From: Motacilla alba alba
Lineage: Eukaryota; Chordata; Aves; Passeriformes; Motacillidae
NCBI RefSeq assembly: GCF_015832195.1
Contig: NC_052045.1
Coordinates: 2,418,001-2,482,000, forward strand
DNA: 64,000 bases
Reading direction: 5' to 3'
Positions within the stretch are counted from its first letter, which is position 1; each line of letters begins with the position of its first letter. This document shows positions 39,936-51,056 of the stretch, one piece after another. The notes under the pieces are model-generated. The model ran no database searches. It had not been told where the DNA came from and saw nothing but the letters and a program-made list of their open reading frames with translations. Both the position numbers and the translations under genes were made by a program.

Positions 39936-41071
39936 ACATTCAAACCCAATCCCAGGATTTAAAATGTTTACCTTGCTTTATTTTCAGAATGAGGTGTTTA
40001 AAGCTACACTCCCACATATGTTTTTAGAAAACCCACCTGTCCTGGTGAGGCAGATGGGATCAGAGAGTGACTGACTCTAAGAAAAATGAGGTCAGAAATT
40101 ACTTGGGGACCTAAATCTTGTGATTTAATTTGTACACCTAATTTGATGTACCTGCTTTTATATACTCATATATACTTTTTATGCTTTCACTTACTTAGAA
40201 GTCAGAGTTCCCACTGATAAATCACAGAAATATCACTGCTGCTCAACCAATTTGGGATGGCTTAATGGAGTACAAAGATGGGTTTTAAACTAAGCTGTGC
40301 TTTTCCTGGGACATGCCTGTTGTGTCTCTGCCTTGTAAAGACAAGAGAGCATTAACATCTACCTGCAGAATAGGATAAGCCATATTTACATTGCCCAAAG
40401 AATAATTTGACAATTAAAATATTTGCAATTAATTAATTTTTAATTTCAGTGACTCCAAACTGAACAACTCAGAGAAGGCCATGCTTCAGCCTGATTGGAA
40501 AAAAATAAAAATAAAAGGGATAATGAATCTACAGCCTGTTTGTATAGGCATGAAACACTTTAATATTGATAATGGGATTTCTTTAAAAGAAAAAAAAAAA
40601 AGAAGAAGCAATCCAAATTGCACCTCACCTCCAGGTAAAGCTAAAGCAGTTCTGTGCATAAAGTAAATTAAGTTCTAGGGCATCAAAGATGCACAGAAAG
40701 AGCAGTTTGATTTCTGCTTTGCTATTCAGATTATCTCCCAGGGACCGTTTCCCCCCTGGATCAAAGGGTGGCTGTTTGCTAGGAGCACTGACAGGGACAA
40801 ATCTCTCTGGCTGTTTTTTACAGCCCAGAGAGCCCGCTGTGCAGGCTCTGTCAGGCCAGAGCAGGGGCACACTGCCACAACGTGCTCCAGATGAACCATG
40901 CCACCCCCAGCCACAGAAACCTGCAGGGCTCCCTGTGCTGCTGGGCCAGGATGCTGGAGAAGGGCAGCAGAACCCAAAACAGCAGAAACCAAAGTTGGGC
41001 TTTGGTTGGGCTCAAGAGTGTCTGAGACAGGGGCTGTGCTGAGTGACTGAGCAGAAAACAACAAGGGCAGG
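39936..41071. other. No feature recognised
   Basis: About 1.1 kb between the CR1 fragment and the 17-bp minisatellite. It is AT-rich to 40700 and then GC-richer. Long minus-strand frames that cross the minisatellite run on into this area, but the extension shows no recognisable domain. Confidence 0.4.
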
Positions 41072-41904
41072 TTGGCTTTGCACAGACCTTGGCTTTGCAC
41101 ACACGCTGGCTTTGCACAGACCTGGGCTTTGCACAGACCTTGGCTTTGCATAGACCTGGGCTTTGCACAGACCTTGGCTTTGCACACACGCTGGTTTTGC
41201 ACAGACCTTGGCTTTGCACACACGCTGGCTTTGCACAGACCCTGGCTTTGCACAGACCTGGGCTTTGCACAGACCTTGGCTTTGCACAGACCTTGGCTTT
41301 GCACAGACCTGGGCTTTGCACAGACCTTGGCTTTGCACACACGCTGGCTTTGCACACGCGCTGGCTTTGCACAGATCTTGGCTTTGCACAGACCTTGGCT
41401 TTGCACAGACCTTGGCTTTGCACAGACACTGGCTTTGCACAGACACTGGCTTTGCACACACGCTGGCTTTGCACACACGCTGGCTTTGCACAGACCTTGG
41501 CTTTGCACACACGCTGGCTTTGCACACACGCTGGCTTTGCACAGATCTTGGCTTTGCACAGATCTTGGCTTTGCACAGACCTTGGCTTTGCACACACACT
41601 GGCTTTGCACAGACCTTGGCTTTGCACACACACTGGCTTTGCACACACACTGGCTTTGCACACACGCTGGCTTTGCACACACGCTGGCTTTGCACAGATC
41701 TTGGCTTTGCACAGATGCTGGCTTTGCACACACGCTGGCTTTGCACAGACCTTGGCTTTGCACACACGCTGGCTTTGCACACACGCTGGCTTTGCACACA
41801 CACTGGCTTTGCACACACGCTGGCTTTGCACACACGCTGGCTTTGCACAGACGTTGGCTTTGCACAGACGCTGGCTTTGCACAGATGTTGGCTTTGCACA
41901 GACG
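41072..41904. repeat. 17-bp minisatellite, exactly 49 copies, no indels
   Basis: Unit is close to TTGGCTTTGCACAGACC. All 49 units keep the 17-bp length (49 x 17 = 833 bp). Variation is concentrated in the last seven bases after GGCTTTGCAC: AGACCTT, AGACCTG, ACACGCT, ACACACT, AGATCTT and a few singletons. AGACCTT/AGACCTG units dominate the left third and ACACGCT units the right half. Because 17 is not divisible by 3 and the unit has no stop triplet on either strand, all six frames are open through the array. This yields frames of up to 399 codons (minus strand, 40726-41925) with a 17-residue period. These frames are a consequence of the repeat, not evidence of a protein. Confidence 0.97.
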
Positions 41905-42069
41905 CTGGGCCTCACATCTCAGCACTGAGGGTCTTGGGCAGGCACCCCTGGGTATTCCTCAAGGCAAATTCCTCCCTCACCCTCCCTGGACAGGCACAAT
42001 CTGTTCCAGTTCCCTTGTGTCAGTGACAAACAGGAGCACACACACCCCCACTGCTCTGTGCTCCCCCAT
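41905..42069. other. Short spacer between the 17-bp array and the left inverted repeat
   Basis: Single-copy-looking sequence, GC-moderate, with a small CA-rich stretch near 42030-42050. No feature is recognised. Confidence 0.4.
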
Positions 42070-42544
42070 GAAGGATTGTAAAAGCTACTCTTGAATGAGA
42101 TTATATCCATCTCATGTCCAAGATTTTTGTTTAAAAATTAAAAAGAAAAGCTTGGATTGGTTAATATTGCTATTAGTTTTTTGGGGGTTTTTTGGTTTTG
42201 ATTTTTTTGTCATTCTGCCTCTGTCATGGATGGATGCTCTTGCTGTTAGTGTAGTGTTTGGAAATTGAAAGTGATAAAATAGCCCAATTATAATATAATA
42301 TTATAATATAATATTATAATATTATATTACAACATAATAATATTATAATATAATGTAATTAAGTTCGTATTTGAAATCCATGTACTTTCTAATTATTTGT
42401 TGGTTTGGTTTTTTTTCCTAAGGCTGACGACACATTGAAAAATCTCTGTTTTGTTTAAATTCAGAAATCTTTTGATATACCACTGTTGGGCCCCAAAGTT
42501 CATATCCAAACATTCTTCCTGGCCTTTTTTTCATCCTCTATATC
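42070..42544 (+). repeat. Unclassified dispersed element, left copy of an inverted pair
   Basis: This stretch is the reverse complement of 45977-46388 at roughly 90% identity by eye. Shared blocks include GGATTGTAAAAGCTACTCTT at 42073, TTGGTTAATATTGCTATTAG near 42158, ATGGATGGATGCTCTTGCTG near 42226, TGAAAAATCTCTGTTTTG near 42435 and GGGCCCCAAAGTTCAT near 42488. It is longer than its partner because of an AT-palindromic insertion at about 42280-42355. No coding potential and no terminal inverted repeat or TG/CA ends are evident. No direct repeat flanks this copy. It could be an old non-autonomous element or LTR piece. Confidence 0.85.
42280..42355. repeat. TATAATA palindromic AT-rich insertion
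   Basis: About 75 bp composed almost only of TATAATATAATATTATAATA-like units, strongly self-complementary and able to form a cruciform. It sits between two blocks of the left inverted-repeat copy that are contiguous in the right copy, so it arose or expanded after the copies separated. Confidence 0.85.
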
Positions 42545-42545
42545 C

Positions 42546-44584
42546 TGAGCAGAGCAGGGATTGTTTGTGCTGCAGCTCCCTCTGATCACAGCTGTGCCCC
42601 AATCCCCTCCCTGCAGAGCTCCATCCTGACTGCAGAGCAGGGCAGTTCCTCTGCCAGAGGGACCTGGCAGTGCCCAGAGCACAGAGAAAACCTGGGATTT
42701 GATGGAGGTGACCACAGAGATCCTCCCAGATCAGTCAGGGAGAGCTGCTCCCTGTGCTGACTGCTCCTCCCTGTGCTCAGGAGTGCTAAGAGGGGAGAAA
42801 AGAACAATCCTGGGGCTCCAGCCTGTATTAAATTGTTTTTTTACTCATGAAGGAACATGGTGTGTGCCATGCTGAAACACAGGATGACATTTTAAAAAGC
42901 CTCCATCCCAAATTCTGCACTGCATCTGTTTGCAAGCACAGAGCAGATGCCCAGGCCCTCACCTAAATGCAGATTGATAGCACATGCAGCTGCTGGGAAA
43001 TATGAACACAAAGGGCACAGATAGTGGGGAGAGAAAAGAATGATTTGTGGTGCCTGTGCTTTATTTATGAGGCTGGATTGACTATGGGACAGGATGATTT
43101 TCCTGTCAGTGATCATGCAAAATTAACTCCCATTCCTGCTTTTTAACATCCAAACTTTGTTTTCTCTCCCTGGATATGTATTTTCAGGCATAATTTTGCA
43201 GAAAACTTTGTACTATCTGCATTTGAAGACAATTATTCAAATGCTGAATGAGAAAGTGACTCTGCTGCACGGCACCAAGTAAACAAGGCTGGAAAAACTA
43301 CTACAGTGTGCTTTGAACTTTCAGTACCAGCCTTGTGATGCTGCTCTCTACATCAAAAGCCCCAGAAACAGCCAGACATTGAATTGCTCTCCCTAAAAAT
43401 GAAAAATCAAATCCTAAAGACATGAGATACTCAGAGAAGCTAAACCTGCATTGCAATTCCATCTGGCCTGGAGAAGCCAAAGTTTATCACGGATTCATCT
43501 GAGATCAACACAAACAGGTTTCAGAGCACAGCACACTGGAAGGACTCAAACTGAGATGCATTTATGGCCTGACCTGTACAAACATGTCAAGAAATGGCAC
43601 TCTGTCTGCAGTCACCCACAGCAAATCGCAGAAAAGAGGTTTCCAAGATCAGTAGTTAGGGGAGAATCAGAAAACTGCATTTCAAAACAGTTTCATTTTT
43701 ACCAAGTCAGATTATTCCTTCTGTAAATCAAGTTTTTAAAAGCATTTTGTGTGAACACAATAGGTTAAAATGAAGGTATATGTCAATTAAGCTAAAATAC
43801 TTGTTTGCTTTTCTAACTTAAAAAACAAAAAAGTTAATTTATACAATAAATCCTAAACACACTTCCACAACAAAAAGAGAAAACTTTTACCTCTTCTATT
43901 TCAGCGTTCTCAAAAGTTTAAAAAAAAAAACCCAATTTTTAAAACATTTATTCCATCTTGATATATCCCTCTGGGAAAAACTCGATACAAAGATACCAAA
44001 TTTATTCCCTGAAATTTCCACATCATAGAACTTGATCTCATACAATATATTCACCGTAGGTCCAGCATTCCCAAACCAGCAAATCTGCAAACCTCCAAGG
44101 CACAGGCAGGAGCTGCTCAGCAATTTGGGAACACTCAGGGCCTCATGGATTTCCTATAAAAGCACAGATTCCTGCCCAGCACCCCCAGAGCTGCTCCACT
44201 CATTTATATTGGTTGCTTTTTTTTTCCTGAAACACTATCAGGGGCTGCCATATGTCAGATAATTATTCAGAGAGAAATAAATCTGGCCCACCCATGGAAA
44301 AAGGGGGAGCAGAGAATAATTGAAGGCTGTTTGTACAACACACCATGACATGGCATGACCTGGAAACACAAAACCCCGTTATTGGCATTAGCTGATTTTT
44401 ATTTGAACGGCTGCAAATAAAGTACAGGACCTTCTACAAAAGATCCTGCCCTGACGTTAGCTTTTGGTCATGCAGAAATTTAAACAAAGCAAAGACAAAC
44501 ACTCCTGCCCTATCTTGGGCTAAACTGTGGACCTGGACCAGAGGTGGCTGCAAAGGAGAGAGCGTCAAATGAGAGGCTGGCCAG
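42546..44584. other. Spacer between the inverted copies, first part; nothing recognised
   Basis: About 2 kb. A GC-moderate stretch (42550-42820) is followed by AT-rich sequence. No exon, RNA gene or further repeat copy is seen. Confidence 0.4.
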
Positions 44585-44735
44585 AGAAGCTGTGCCTGCC
44601 CCATCCTTGAGTGTGTCCCAGGCCAGGCTGGATCCCCTGAGCCTCCTGGGACAGTGAGAGGTGTCCCTGCCATGGCAGGGGCTGGAAGGAGAGGATCTTC
44701 AAGGTCCCTTCCAACCCCACCCATGATTCTGTATT
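44585..44735 (+). mobile_element. CR1 LINE 3' end fragment
   Basis: It contains CCAGGCCAGGCTGGAT near 44620, GTGTCCCTGCCATGGCAGGG near 44662 and the terminal TCAAGGTCCCTTCCAACCCC...ATGATTCTGTA. These are the last ~150 bases of a CR1 element in plus orientation, heavily 5'-truncated. A 27-bp minisatellite starts about 65 bp further on. Confidence 0.85.
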
Positions 44736-44802
44736 AAATTTAAACATAAATATTTGTCTTTACTCAAAACCCCTGAGGGTGCTACAGAGTGACTGAGACA
44801 TT

Positions 44803-44964
44803 CCAGCTCCAACCCGTGCCATCCCAAATCCAGCTCCAACCCGTGCCATCCCAATTCCAGCTCCAACCCGTGCCATGCCAATTCCATCTCCAACCTGTGC
44901 CATCCCAAATCCAGCTCCAACCCGTGCCATCCCAATTCCACCTCCAACCCGTGCCATCCCCACA
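44803..44964. repeat. 27-bp minisatellite, six copies
   Basis: Unit close to CCAGCTCCAACCCGTGCCAT plus CCCAAAT or CCCAATT, six copies exactly in register (6 x 27 = 162 bp). Because 27 is divisible by 3, reading frames through it encode 9-residue repeats: QLQPVPSQI/F on the plus strand, and LELGWHGLE- and ARVGAGIGM-like on the minus strand. Units differ by 1-3 substitutions, and units 1 and 5 versus 2 share the alternating AAAT/AATT ending. It is most likely non-coding. Confidence 0.95.
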
Positions 44965-45976
44965 TCAGACACTGCTACTTCTTCTAGCAAATTCCCTGCA
45001 GTTGCTGAATTCTGGGAAAAATAGCAGATGGTTCAGAAGTAATGTTAGCTTCATGTGAAAAATGAACTTTTTGATAAATATTGCTAATATCTAGCATAAG
45101 GTTGATAGATATTCTCATTAACTCCAGTCAGACAGATTGGCAATAAAACCTTCCATGCTGCAGTCAGAAAAATGCAAAAGTGTCTTCATTTTTTTCCCCT
45201 GCCATTAAAAATCTGAAGAAAACAGGAGAAAAGAATCTGCAAGATAAAGGTTAAAGCCAATCTTGTAGGAGCCAAGATAATTTTAGGTTCTGAATTGCAG
45301 GAGTATCTGATTAGGCATTATTATTTCCTACAGTCTGGAGAACAATGGAACTATGATCACTGTAAATAAATATTTTGCCCTGCATGGTGGTTAAAAGCTG
45401 GAAATCAACTGCCAGGCTTACTTTTCCCCTCTGAATTGTGAAATGTTGTGTATGGGTTCAAAGCTGCTCACAATCAAAGGCAGAAACACGGAGATGACTG
45501 CCAAGTTCCCGTGCCTGTTACTAAGCAAATATTTTATGACAAAACAGAAAATAATCAAGGCGGTTGTAGGGAAGAAGGAAACATGTTTAATAACACAGAA
45601 AGGATGGGATGGAAAGCCTGTCAGAAAAGTCCCACCCCTACAGACATTTGGGATTCTCAATGGAAACCTCTACAAGATTATCTGGCATGAAGCAAAAGCC
45701 AGGCACGTTTGGGTTCTTTTATGGAGCTGATGGGATAAAGAGGCACGGGGTGAGGGTGGGGAGATGCTGGACCCACGACCGAGCCTGGCTCTGTGTGATT
45801 TTTATTGATGCCAAAATTAAATAGATCTGTCGATCAAAATGTAGCACACATTCCCCACTTCCAGGGGAAATTCATAATATTTTGGTATTTCTCCCAAAGA
45901 GCAATGACAGCTCTCCTCCCCTCCTCTGCTTCCCAGCACACTGATGGGCCATTTTCACTTTCTTACCCCCTACATG
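44965..45976. other. Spacer between the inverted copies, last part; nothing recognised
   Basis: About 1 kb, AT-rich apart from a GC-moderate stretch at 45700-45790. Several overlapping short ORFs (for example 45443-45730) lack any known family signature. The last five bases (ACATG) are the left half of the direct repeat flanking the right inverted copy. Confidence 0.4.
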
Positions 45977-46388
45977 GAATAAAGGATGAAAAAAGGCTAG
46001 AAAGAATGGTTGGAAATGAACTTTGGGGCCCAAATGGAAGTATATCAAAAGATTTCTGAATTTAAGCAAAACAGAGATTTTTCAATGTATAATCAGCCTT
46101 AGGAAAAAAAAAAAAACAACTCAAAGAAGTAAAAACTAGATGGATTTCAAATACTAAGTCAATTATACAGAATATTTGAAAGCTCTCAATTTCCAAACAC
46201 TACACTAGCAGCAAGAGCATCCATCCATGAGAGAGGCAGAATTAGAAAAAAAAATCCAAGCCAAAAAAACCCTCCAAAAACCTAATAGCAATATTAACCA
46301 ATCCTAGCTTTTCTTTCTAGTTTTTAAACAAAAATCTTGGCTATGATATGGATATAATCTCATTCAAGAGTAGCTTTTACAATCCATC
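45977..46388 (-). repeat. Unclassified dispersed element, right copy of the inverted pair, with 5-bp flanking direct repeat
   Basis: Reverse complement of the left copy at 42070-42544, about 412 bp and uninterrupted. The homology block is bounded exactly by the direct repeat ACATG at 45972-45976 and 46389-46393. That looks like a target-site duplication and implies that this copy arrived by insertion. Five-base duplications are usual for some LTR retroelements, but the ends (GATGG...TTATTC on the element strand) lack the TG...CA of an LTR. Family is unknown to me. Confidence 0.8.
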
Positions 46389-46393
46389 ACATG

Positions 46394-49300
46394 CTTGCCT
46401 GTCAAAGGTAAATTTTTATGTAAGATAAATAGAATTTAACTAGAACTAAATTTTCTCATGAGCTAAATGTTTGGCATACTTAAAACTGAAAAGTAACAGA
46501 GCAGACCTGATATTATGAGAAGAGCACAAAATTCCAAAGTAGAATTCACTGGAAGGAAGAAGACAAGAAGAGAGTCCAATATTTCCCAGCTTCACAGACT
46601 GGGATGCAAAATGATTTGGGAGTTGAAAAGCACTCAGTTAATTATCTTGAGAGTAAGAAATATCTTTTTTTTTGGTTGCTGTTTAAATGCTGTCTGAGCT
46701 TTTAATGGATATAAAATTATGAATATTGTTATTGTTTGCTTTTCCCTTTATTTCAATATTCTGAAGTGTTTCTGGAGGAAATCTCCGAGCTGTAAGCAAA
46801 CCTTTAATGGACATGTTAATACAAACTATACAGATGGGCAAGCTAAGGATTTATTAGGAACTCCAACTGCTAAATTTCCTTTGAAGTCTCAGATTCAGCA
46901 CATCCCCACTACAAACCCAGAGGTGAAGTGATAAATTTTGTAAATTGAAAACAGAGACACACTAAGCTCGCAGTTATTTAAATAGTTGCTCAAGGGATTC
47001 AGGGCAGAAATTGATGAGTTTATGAAAGAAAGTTCTTATCCTGGGGGATCTCAGGGAATGGAGCCGCACTCCAGCTGCTGCAGCTGGGACACACCTTGGC
47101 CCTGCCATGTGTGGCTGTGACCAGCAGAGCTGCCCAGAGCCATCCTGCTCCCTCAAACTCGACTGTTTCTTTCCAACACAAACCCTGTCTGCTTTCAGCT
47201 GCTGTCATGGCTTTAACTCCACTATTATTTTGATTTCTCCTTGAGGCTCAGAATCAGATGCTTTGTGGGTTGTAAGTAGCAAACATGAAAGAATAATTAT
47301 TAATGCAATTATCAAACTTATCACGAATGTCAAAAAAACAACAACTCTTCAATAAAACCTACTTTAGGAGATTAAAGCTTTCCAAGAGACCCAGAGACAC
47401 TTACATGTTTTGATCTGGAAAGGAATGTAAAATCCCACTAATGACAGCAAATCACACCAGGTATGAACAACTCCTAACACGGGAGTAGTGGAAGGAAGCA
47501 AAATTCCAGAGTGACAAAGAGAAGGAACTCCAGGAATCTGGGACAAAACCCTGAGAGGTGCCTGTCTGTATAAAATTGACTTTGCTGCTGTGACCTGTGC
47601 TCCACAGACATGACCATCTCTCTTTTTGCCTCACAGGGACCATGGGTTGATTTACGCCCTCTCTTTCTGTAGGGAAACCCTCCAAGGGCTTATGAGAACA
47701 CAGGAAAAATCAGGCCAAGTATGGTCTGAGTATGAGAAATGAAACCCAAGTGCAGGAGGTAGAGGGAAAGGACTAGAAGGGGAATCAATCCTGAAAAGTA
47801 AAGGAACATAAAATGACCATAGGCAGAAGGATGAGCAAGCAGTGACATGAGAAGCAGAAGAAATAGGAGGAAATTAAGGGGAAGGTACAGGTGAAGAAAA
47901 AATGAAGAGAGTAACATTACATAAACTAATTACTTATGTTTATTTTGCCTAGGATCTTAGCTGTCAAAACATTGCCTCCACTTGCTTTATTCTGTCAGAC
48001 TCCAGAAGACATGTAATTAAATCCCTGCTTGACTAAAAACCCCAAAATTCCTTCTTTTCAATTGGTTTGCCAGCATACCTAATATTAACAAAGACGTTGA
48101 CTGATTGAAGTGTTTGGCCAGGTCATTATTCCTGATATTACAGGATTCTAAAAACTGCATCTAGAGTATAAAAAAACTATTTACAAGCAATTAATGTCAT
48201 ATTTCACATTAAATATAGTATTAAATTAAACTGCATGAATATGCAATGAAATATAATTTGCCACCAGTTCAGAAATTCCGTAATAGGTAATTTCTGTGAA
48301 AGAGTTATTTCAATCATTACTTATTAAATAATATTCACCAATTATTGCCAGAAATAACGTGAAAGCCTTAGCTGTTAAAAAGTGTATCTTTCTTTGAAGG
48401 ATATTCCTTATGAAGAAGGGCACGGTGAGGGAAGATGTGGCTCATTAAAAACCCCTGCACGTGCACACACACACAGACACAAAAATAATACACTTGTCTG
48501 CTGAAATGGGCTTGGTTTCTGGTAATATCAAAACTTCCTTTGAGCATATTCACCTGTAGGTGGTTCAGATTTGCCCAGTTTTACACCAGGCCCCCATGTG
48601 TACAACCATTCAAATGCACATTCACACCTTTAACCTCAAGGAGGGCTGCACTTAAATCTTTTTTATTTTTAGGTGTAGTAAAAAAAAAAAGTAACAGCTC
48701 AGAACTGTAACTCCACAGAGTAATGGAGTAAAAGCTGTTGATCTTATTACTCTCATTAAACTATCATGACTGCCCACAATAATTTTTTTCCCATTTTCAT
48801 ACAGCCTGCAAAGTTTAAGAAGAAGAACAGAATCCTTTCTTACAAGAAAAGCTTTCAAGCAGTGTATTTTTGAAATAAATCATTTAGGTAAGCAAATACA
48901 TGCTAGAAGTAGATTTGTATGGCAGAGAAGGAGATGGAACAAAGCAAAAGGCAGTACAGAAATAAAGTTGCTCCTCCTAAAGAGCTCAAAGGACTGATGA
49001 AGTCCAACTTGCTGCAGGTAATGTTTTCATTTCCCAACCCTCCTTTTGTGGCGCTCCTGATAACTCTGATCAATGATTTTCTTGCTCCTCTCTCTGCACA
49101 TTCAGCCAGGACGGAAAAAAGGACTTGCAAAAGTCACCCTCAGCAAAGCCCATGCAATATTTTAATGCAGTAAGTTGAGTCTGAGCTCCTCTGTTCCTTC
49201 ACGACTGCAGATGCCTGGTGCAAGGATTAGTTTGTCAGGAATGCAGAGGGGCTGATTTTGGAGGAGAAAAGGGAGAGGAAATGGGCAGCTGTGGAGAATC

Positions 49301-50833
49301 ATGGCGTAATGATAGAAGAATCCCATCAGAAAATGACTTAGCATTCTGTTATCACAAGGTTTAAGTAGTGTAACTTTGAGGTGTAAGATAAAGTATGGAT
49401 GTTTTGCTCCAACATGAATCTCCATCTGGGCTGTTCACTGACATTAAACAGACATTTCTATTTTACAGGAGACTATGACTGCCTGATAAGAGAGACATGA
49501 CCTTTCCTTTTCCTCTCTCTTTCCCTCAACAAAAATGGTCTACTTCAAAATGTCATGGAAGTATAAGAACTTAATCTCAAATCTGTCACAGGACCAATAG
49601 ATTCATTGCCAATGCAGTCTTTTTTTTTTTCATTGCCTATTCTTAATGTGTGGTAAGCAGCAACTCAGGCTTTGCTTTCCTAACCAACAATCAAAATAAA
49701 TTCAACCATCCATGACAATCCTTCCCTCACATGCATGCAATAAACTTATTGCGTTGAAGAACTATGTGAGACCGTGTTTTGGATGAGATGATTTAATCTG
49801 TAAAATGCCCTTTTTTTAAAATTCACTTTAGAACACAACAGAAAGTAGCAAACACTTCTCAGGAGTGGTACTGATACCTTTCAAAATTTAGCAGAACCTC
49901 TAGTTTAAACTTCATAAGTAGGTGGGGCTGGAAGGTCTGAAAAGTCGCTGTCCACTCACCATCTCTCAATGAGAACCAGTACTTTGCTGAGGTCTTATTT
50001 ATAGAGCAAAACTGAACAAATGACACCTGAATTCTCCAAGTGAATAGCCTAGAAAGTGACATCTACTTTTTTCATGATTTTTAAATACCTTTTTTCTTAG
50101 TATAGAAATAATTTAAATTCATTTTACAAAGCAAGTGAACATGTAAAGGACATATAAAGAAGAGATAATTAATTTGATTTTCCAGTCAGCTTTTCTTTTT
50201 GCCAATGGTACGATTAAGGCAAGCGGAATCCTTCACTTCCATTTCCCTGTAAGTCTTGATTAAAATATAGCTACAATACACGTCTTTTAATTGACTGGAT
50301 GATGTAGAAATGTGGCATTATCACAGATATTAGCTGTTCAAGAGAGATCAATGGATTATCTAAAATGTTAGGGGCATCAGTTACAGTGAAGACTCAATCT
50401 TACGATGAGCTTGATGTCCTCTGCTTCAACCCAGGTGGCCTTGGCTTCCATTGACTTTAAAAATAATTGAAAAAACTCAGTACTTTGTCAAATTGCATCT
50501 CTAATGCACGCAACCCAGCCCAGCCCTGTGAGGTAGCAGTGAGTTCAAGGGCACAGCTGTTGATGTCATTACAGCAACTTTTTAACACCATTTAACTCAG
50601 CACCTTGCAAAATTGCTAAATGTAAGTGCTTCAGTCAAGTCAGAAGAAGTCAAAAAGAGTATCACGTCATTTTTGACATGACTTAATAGCGTTAGAAATT
50701 CTGTTGGAATTTTGTTTCAGAAAAAAAACCCTTTCACAGCTCAGGCTTGGAATCAAACCTGTTAAAAACTGCTCTACAAGAGCATGCAGTGAGAGGACAA
50801 GGAGGGATGGCTTCAACGGAAAGGACACAATTT
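46394..50833. other. Presumed intron, no feature recognised
   Basis: About 4.4 kb of AT-rich sequence with short A and T tracts (near 46111, 46667, 48680 and 49619) and a short CA run near 48465. ORFs are short and unlike any known family. Confidence 0.45.
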
Positions 50834-51056
50834 TAGATCAGATATCAAGGAAAAAATCTTTATTTTAAGGGTGGGGAGGCCCTGCCAGAGGTCACCCAGA
50901 GCAGCTCTGGCTGCCCCTGGATCCCGGGCAGTGCCCAAGGCCAGGCTGGACAGGGCTTGGAGCAGCCTGGGACAGTGCAAGGCGTCCCTGTCATGGCAGG
51001 GTGTGGAACAAGATGAGTTTTAAGGTGCATTCCAGGCCAAACCATTCTGTGATTTT
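50834..51056 (+). mobile_element. CR1 LINE 3' end fragment
   Basis: It begins in the AGATCAGATATCAAGGAAAA-like block. It continues with GGGTGGGGAGGCCCTGCCAG, then CAGTGCCCAAGGCCAGGCTG, then GTCCCTGTCATGGCAGGG, and ends CAAACCATTCTGTGATTTT. This is the canonical order of the last ~220 bases of CR1, in plus orientation. It is truncated and non-coding. Confidence 0.9.

Noticed and set aside
41072..41904. CRISPR array
   Set aside because: Units are directly adjacent with no unique spacers, the unit is only 17 bp, and the context is a vertebrate intron.
40726..41925. 399-codon minus-strand ORF and 340-, 287-, 279-, 354- and 295-codon ORFs in the other frames
   Set aside because: All are produced by the stop-free 17-bp repeat, and every frame is open for the same trivial reason. 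The peptide repeats match no known protein and there is no splice or promoter support.
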